NCBI RefSeq assembly: GCF_003386235.1
Contig: NZ_QRDZ01000041.1
Location: 1-64,000, forward strand
Reading direction: 5' to 3'
Source of the DNA: Cohnella phaseoli
GTDB taxonomy: Bacteria; Bacillota; Bacilli; Paenibacillales; Paenibacillaceae
DNA length: 64,000 nucleotides
The stretch's first letter is position 1; every line of letters begins with the position of its first letter. This document shows positions 60,598-64,000 of this stretch, piece by piece. The translations under genes and the position numbers were made by a program. Below the pieces are notes generated by a model. That model was given only the letters and a program-made list of their open reading frames with translations, made no database searches and was not told the origin of the DNA.

Positions 60598-61763
60598 GAC
60601 GGTACGCCTCCTTGAGAATGAGAGATGCCGGAAGCGGAGAAACGCGAGACGGAAAAACGTTCAATCTCCCGCCCCCACCTGCCCAGCTCAATCCGGTTGG
60701 CGAGAAGCTCGCCGACAACGCTGGCAAATTTGAATCCATGACCGGAAAATCCGCCTGCCAGCAAAATGTTTGCATGCTCGGGATGCCTATCGATAATAAA
60801 ATGTTCGTCCGGCGTATGCTCGTACTTGCAGACGGAGCCGCGCAGCAGCCTGCCCGCCGCTCCTGGAAGGAAAGCGTCGAGCGCTCGTCGCAAATCTTCC
60901 TCATCCTCCGGGGCGGTCCCGAACGGCGCAAGCTCCTCGCCGGGCTTCCATTCTCCGCCGGTGTCGTGGCGGCCGATTTTGACTCCGGAGCTTCCAACGC
61001 TCGGAAAACCGTAGTAGCCTCCCGTCTCGTCTCCGAACGTAAATCCGGGGAATCGGTCCGCGTCGTATGCAGTCGTCCCCGGCTCGAACCAGCCGACGAC
61101 TTTGCGCACGGCGCGAATCGGCAGGCGGACGAACGGCTCCAGCGTCCGGAACCATGCCCCGGCGCTCAAGATCACGCTGCTCGCCGCATATACGCCCTTG
61201 TCCGTATGCACGGTCACGAACGAGGCGGACGGCTCGATGCGCGTGACGAACGTGTCCGTCAGCAGCCTGGCTCCGGTCTGTAAAGCCAGCTTTCGGAAGG
61301 CGGTCACGCATTTGTCGCTATACAGCAAACCCGCGTTCGGTTCATACATGGCCCGATAGGAATCGGGAACGCGCAAGCTTGGCCAACGATCCCGCACCTG
61401 CTCCGTGCTCAGCTCTTCGAACGGAACGCCAAGCTCCGCCGAGTATTGGAATCTGTCCGCGTAGGAATAGACGGAAGGATCGAACAGGTTTAGCACCCCC
61501 GTTCTTTCCAATAGCTTCTCCCCGGAAACGCCCTCCAGCTCCTGCCACAGCTCGTCGGCTCGAAGCGCAAGCTTCACATAGTCCGGCCCGCCGCTGTAGA
61601 CGTGCCGAATGAGGCGCGTATCTCCGTGATGGCTGCCCTGTGCGTGGGGCGGATCGAAGGCGTCGATCAGCAGTGTCTTAAGCCCCCGGCGGGACAGCTC
61701 GTAGCCCGCGCTCATCCCCATCGATCCGGCGCCTACGATAATCACGTCGTATAGTTTGCGCAT
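60594..61763 (-). CDS. FAD-dependent N-methyl amino acid oxidase (sarcosine / N-methyltryptophan oxidase family)
   Basis: A protein of 389 residues with the FAD motif GAGSMG at 11-16, GSHHGDTRLIRH, and CKYEHTPDEHF near residue 314, whose Cys is the covalent flavin site of monomeric sarcosine oxidases. The ATG at 61763 follows AAGGAGGG by 6 bases. The open frame extends far upstream over the M20 gene and that part is rejected. It is translationally coupled to DinB. Confidence 0.88.
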   Translation of the reverse strand: MRKLYDVIIVGAGSMGMSAGYELSRRGLKTLLIDAFDPPHAQGSHHGDTRLIRHVYSGGPDYVKLALRADELWQELEGVSGEKLLERTGVLNLFDPSVYSYADRFQYSAELGVPFEELSTEQVRDRWPSLRVPDSYRAMYEPNAGLLYSDKCVTAFRKLALQTGARLLTDTFVTRIEPSASFVTVHTDKGVYAASSVILSAGAWFRTLEPFVRLPIRAVRKVVGWFEPGTTAYDADRFPGFTFGDETGGYYGFPSVGSSGVKIGRHDTGGEWKPGEELAPFGTAPEDEEDLRRALDAFLPGAAGRLLRGSVCKYEHTPDEHFIIDRHPEHANILLAGGFSGHGFKFASVVGELLANRIELGRWGREIERFSVSRFSASGISHSQGGVPS

Positions 61764-61777
61764 GGCGCTCCCTCCTT

Positions 61778-62941
61778 TTATTTCAGCGACGAATCCGACA
61801 GCCGCGCAAAGGCGTCGACGGCGAGCGCAGCGAAAAATGAAGCCCCAATCGGCAGCGCGCGCTCGTCGACATCGAAAGCGGGATGGTGCCATTCCTGCGG
61901 TCCCGAAGTGCCGAGGAAGAAGAAGCTGCCTGGAACATGCTGCAAGTAGAAGGAAAAATCCTCTCCCGCAGGGGAAGGCAACGGCTCGACGACATGCAAG
62001 CCGATCGAATTGGCGACAGCGGCCGCCGCCTCGGCCCAGCGGCGATCGTTGACGACGGCGGGCGGGCCGTCTAGCCAGCGGACTGAGGCTTGTGCCCCAA
62101 GCGCCGCGCCGACGCCGGTGACGATCTGCTCGAAGCGCTCGCGCACCTTCGTTCGCACCTTCTCGTCGAACGTCCGCAGCGTGCCGTCGAACACGGCTTG
62201 TTCGGCGATAACGTTCCACGCTGTGCCGCTGTTCAGCCGCGTCACGCTGACGACCGCGCCGTCCAGAGCGCCGACGTTGCGGCTGACGATCGACTGCAGC
62301 GCGGTTATGATGTGCGCGGAGGCGACGATCGGATCGATGCCCGCCTCGGGTACTGCGGCATGCGTGCCGAGCCCCTTCACCTCGACGATAAAGCCGTCGG
62401 CCGCGGCCATCAGCGGACCGGCTTTAATACCGATCGTGCCGACCGGCAGGTCCGGCTTGTTGTGCAGTCCGAACACGGCTTTAACGCCTTCCAATGCGCC
62501 GCTTGCAATCACCTGCGCTGCGCCCTTCGCCTTCTCCTCGGCCGGCTGGAACAGAAAGCGAACCGTGCCTTCCAGCTCGGCCTCCCGCTTCTTCAGCAGC
62601 AGGGCGGCTCCGAGAACGGCGGCCGTATGGAAATCGTGCCCGCAGGCGTGCATTTTGCCCGGAACCCGAGAAGCGAACTGCAGTCCGGTCTCTTCCTGCA
62701 GGGGAAGCGCGTCGATGTCGGCGCGAATGGCGATGACCGGTCCCCCGAGCAAGCCGCCGACTTCGGCAACGACGCCGGTACGCAGCGGATAGTCGGCGAT
62801 ACGAATCCCCGCTTCTTCCAGCCAACCTCGAATCGTCGCAGTCGTCTCGAACTCTTCATGGGACAGCTCCGGATGGGCATGAAGCTGGCGCCTGATGGCG
62901 ACTAATTGCTCGTATAGCGGCTCAGCCGCGAATGTACTCAT
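61778..62941 (-). CDS. M20 family amidohydrolase / N-acyl amino acid deacylase
   Basis: About 387 residues with the zinc-binding CGHDFHTA near residue 101, a preceding Asp ligand in AIRADIDALP, Glu-Glu in QPAEEKAKGA and a dimerisation domain in the middle. The ATG at 62941 follows AAGGAGGTG by 10-12 bases; the longer frame lacks a site. In the S-alkylcysteine analogy it would be the deacetylase (SndA/HipO-like). Confidence 0.88.
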   Translation of the reverse strand: MSTFAAEPLYEQLVAIRRQLHAHPELSHEEFETTATIRGWLEEAGIRIADYPLRTGVVAEVGGLLGGPVIAIRADIDALPLQEETGLQFASRVPGKMHACGHDFHTAAVLGAALLLKKREAELEGTVRFLFQPAEEKAKGAAQVIASGALEGVKAVFGLHNKPDLPVGTIGIKAGPLMAAADGFIVEVKGLGTHAAVPEAGIDPIVASAHIITALQSIVSRNVGALDGAVVSVTRLNSGTAWNVIAEQAVFDGTLRTFDEKVRTKVRERFEQIVTGVGAALGAQASVRWLDGPPAVVNDRRWAEAAAAVANSIGLHVVEPLPSPAGEDFSFYLQHVPGSFFFLGTSGPQEWHHPAFDVDERALPIGASFFAALAVDAFARLSDSSLK

Positions 62942-62995
62942 CTCTATCTTGCACCTCCTTGCTTCCGTTTTGGGACAAAAGCGGACCAATAGCCC

Positions 62996-64000
62996 CTAGG
63001 CAGGCTGTTCCTCGAATTGCTCCTGTTCCTCGAACGCCTCCTTCAGCAGCCGGAACGAGCGCACCCGTTTCTCAAAATCGGGGATGATCGTCGTGAAGAT
63101 CAATTCGTCTGCGCCATAGGTTTGCTGCAGCTCCAGCAATCGACGGCGCACCGTCTCTTTCGTACCTTGCGTGATGTCGGCGTCCCGCACCTCCGCCGTA
63201 TACGTCTCCCCGGCCTGGCGGGCGAACTCCTCCGCCTGCTCAAGCGAGCCTACGTTAACGGTTTTGCCGCTGGCCAGCGTCACGCGTACGTTCTTGAACT
63301 GGCCGGCAAGCTCGGCCGCCTCTTCCTCCGTGTCCGCCGCGATGACGGACAAGGCAAGCAGCGTGCGCGGCTCCCCTCCCTTGGCCCGGTTAAAGCCGGC
63401 TCGGTACGCGTCGAACGCTTCTTTTGCGGCAGCCGGGTCATTGTTGATGAACAGCGCGAACGCGTAAGGAAATCCTCGCTCCGCCGCCAGCCTGGCGCTG
63501 GACACGCTCGTTCCGAGCAGATAAACGTCGGCGGGCTGCACCGGCAGCGGATTGGCCTGCAAGCCGGCGAGCGGTTCATCGTCGGTGACGGGTCCGCGCA
63601 AATACTGCTCAAGCTGAGCCAGCTTCACCTCCAGCGACTCCGGCTCGGCGACGCCCTCCTGCAGCGCCCTTGTCGAACGCGGCAGCCCGCCGGGAGCGCG
63701 TCCGATGCCGAGATCGACTCTTCCTGGAGCAAGCGAGGCGAGCACGTTGAAATTTTCCGCCACCTTGTACGGGCTGTAATGCTGAAGCATCACCCCTCCG
63801 GAGCCGATGCGGATTTTGTCCGTGCGGGCCAGCAGGTGGGAGATCAGCACCTCCGGGGAAGCGCCGGCCATCTGCGGGGAGTCGTGATGCTCGGACACCC
63901 AAAACCGTTCGAAGCCAAGCTCTTCCGCAAGCTGAGCGAGACGAACGGTATTGCCCAGCGCCTCGGACGGCGTCTGGCCCGGGAATACGATGCTTTGATC
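62996..64000 (-). CDS. LLM class flavin-dependent oxidoreductase, YtmO/YhbW type (5' end outside the window)
   Basis: The last 334 residues are present. The frame is open to the window edge, with the family hallmarks SIVFPGQTPSEAL, AEELGFERFWVSEHHD and LGIGRAPGG, so the apparent GTG start at 63898 is internal. It is an FMN-dependent monooxygenase-like protein. It precedes the M20 gene by 54 bases and is the most upstream visible member of the operon. Confidence 0.9.
   Translation of the reverse strand, partial: DQSIVFPGQTPSEALGNTVRLAQLAEELGFERFWVSEHHDSPQMAGASPEVLISHLLARTDKIRIGSGGVMLQHYSPYKVAENFNVLASLAPGRVDLGIGRAPGGLPRSTRALQEGVAEPESLEVKLAQLEQYLRGPVTDDEPLAGLQANPLPVQPADVYLLGTSVSSARLAAERGFPYAFALFINNDPAAAKEAFDAYRAGFNRAKGGEPRTLLALSVIAADTEEEAAELAGQFKNVRVTLASGKTVNVGSLEQAEEFARQAGETYTAEVRDADITQGTKETVRRRLLELQQTYGADELIFTTIIPDFEKRVRSFRLLKEAFEEQEQFEEQPA

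Noticed and set aside
61764..62219. N-terminal extension of the FAD oxidase frame
   Set aside because: It lies over the M20 gene in another frame; the ATG at 61763 has a perfect ribosome binding site and starts the FAD-binding fold.

Overview
The window looks like chromosomal DNA of a spore-forming, polysaccharide-degrading member of the Paenibacillaceae (Paenibacillus/Cohnella type). Evidence: strong AGGAGG-type ribosome binding sites, many GTG and TTG starts, the sporulation protein YyaC, an SLH-anchored surface protein, an LPXTG protein, and three sugar ABC importers of the LplB/YtcP/lipoprotein type, each beside a YesM-like sensor kinase and a YesN-like AraC-type response regulator. Most of the DNA is GC-rich; the gene at 26.2-28.1 kb is clearly AT-richer.

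Layout. (1) 0.2-17.9 kb, all minus strand: an import/degradation locus ('system 1'). In transcription order it is an SGNH/sialate-esterase-like protein, an unknown possible glycosidase, a lipoprotein binding protein, two permeases, sensor kinase, response regulator, a DUF4838 protein and a giant SLH/DUF4838 surface enzyme. (2) 18.1-28.2 kb: NlpC/P60 endopeptidase, LPXTG adhesin, an ECF sigma/anti-sigma pair, an internally deleted SDR pseudogene, RidA, YyaC, a small MITE-like inverted repeat, a TerB-like protein and an AT-rich membrane protein of unknown function. (3) 28.2-40.1 kb, minus strand: a second, rearranged version of the same kind of locus ('system 2'), with a large secreted glycosidase-like protein, regulator, kinase, binding protein, two permeases and a GH99-like protein. 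(4) 40.15-41.25 kb: a gene-free block of four tandem repeat families. (5) 41.3-47.4 kb: glycosidase-like protein, sugar epimerase and cupin isomerase-like protein, divergent from an AraC regulator, then an EamA exporter. (6) 47.5-49.5 kb: hicAB toxin-antitoxin and an Rpn-type nuclease gene flanked by ~82-bp direct repeats. (7) 49.6-57.9 kb: 'system 3', kinase/regulator divergent from permease-permease-alpha-galactosidase (GH4)-binding protein. (8) A ~250-bp nested inverted-repeat element. (9) 58.2 kb to the end, minus strand: two LLM flavin monooxygenases, an M20 amidohydrolase, a sarcosine/N-methyltryptophan oxidase-like enzyme, DinB and a GNAT acetyltransferase; by content this resembles the S-alkylcysteine salvage (ytmI-type) operon of Bacillus subtilis.

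The most striking result is a pair of two-copy promoter boxes. System 1 has two 39-bp boxes of four 10-bp-spaced GT half-sites, both exactly 19 bp from a perfect TATAAT. System 2 has two nearly identical 27-bp boxes of different sequence, both exactly 32 bp from TACAAT. In each system one box precedes the binding-protein gene and the other precedes the enzyme-led operon, so each kinase/regulator pair probably controls its own two promoters without crosstalk. Everything here is read by eye; no database search or folding program was run.
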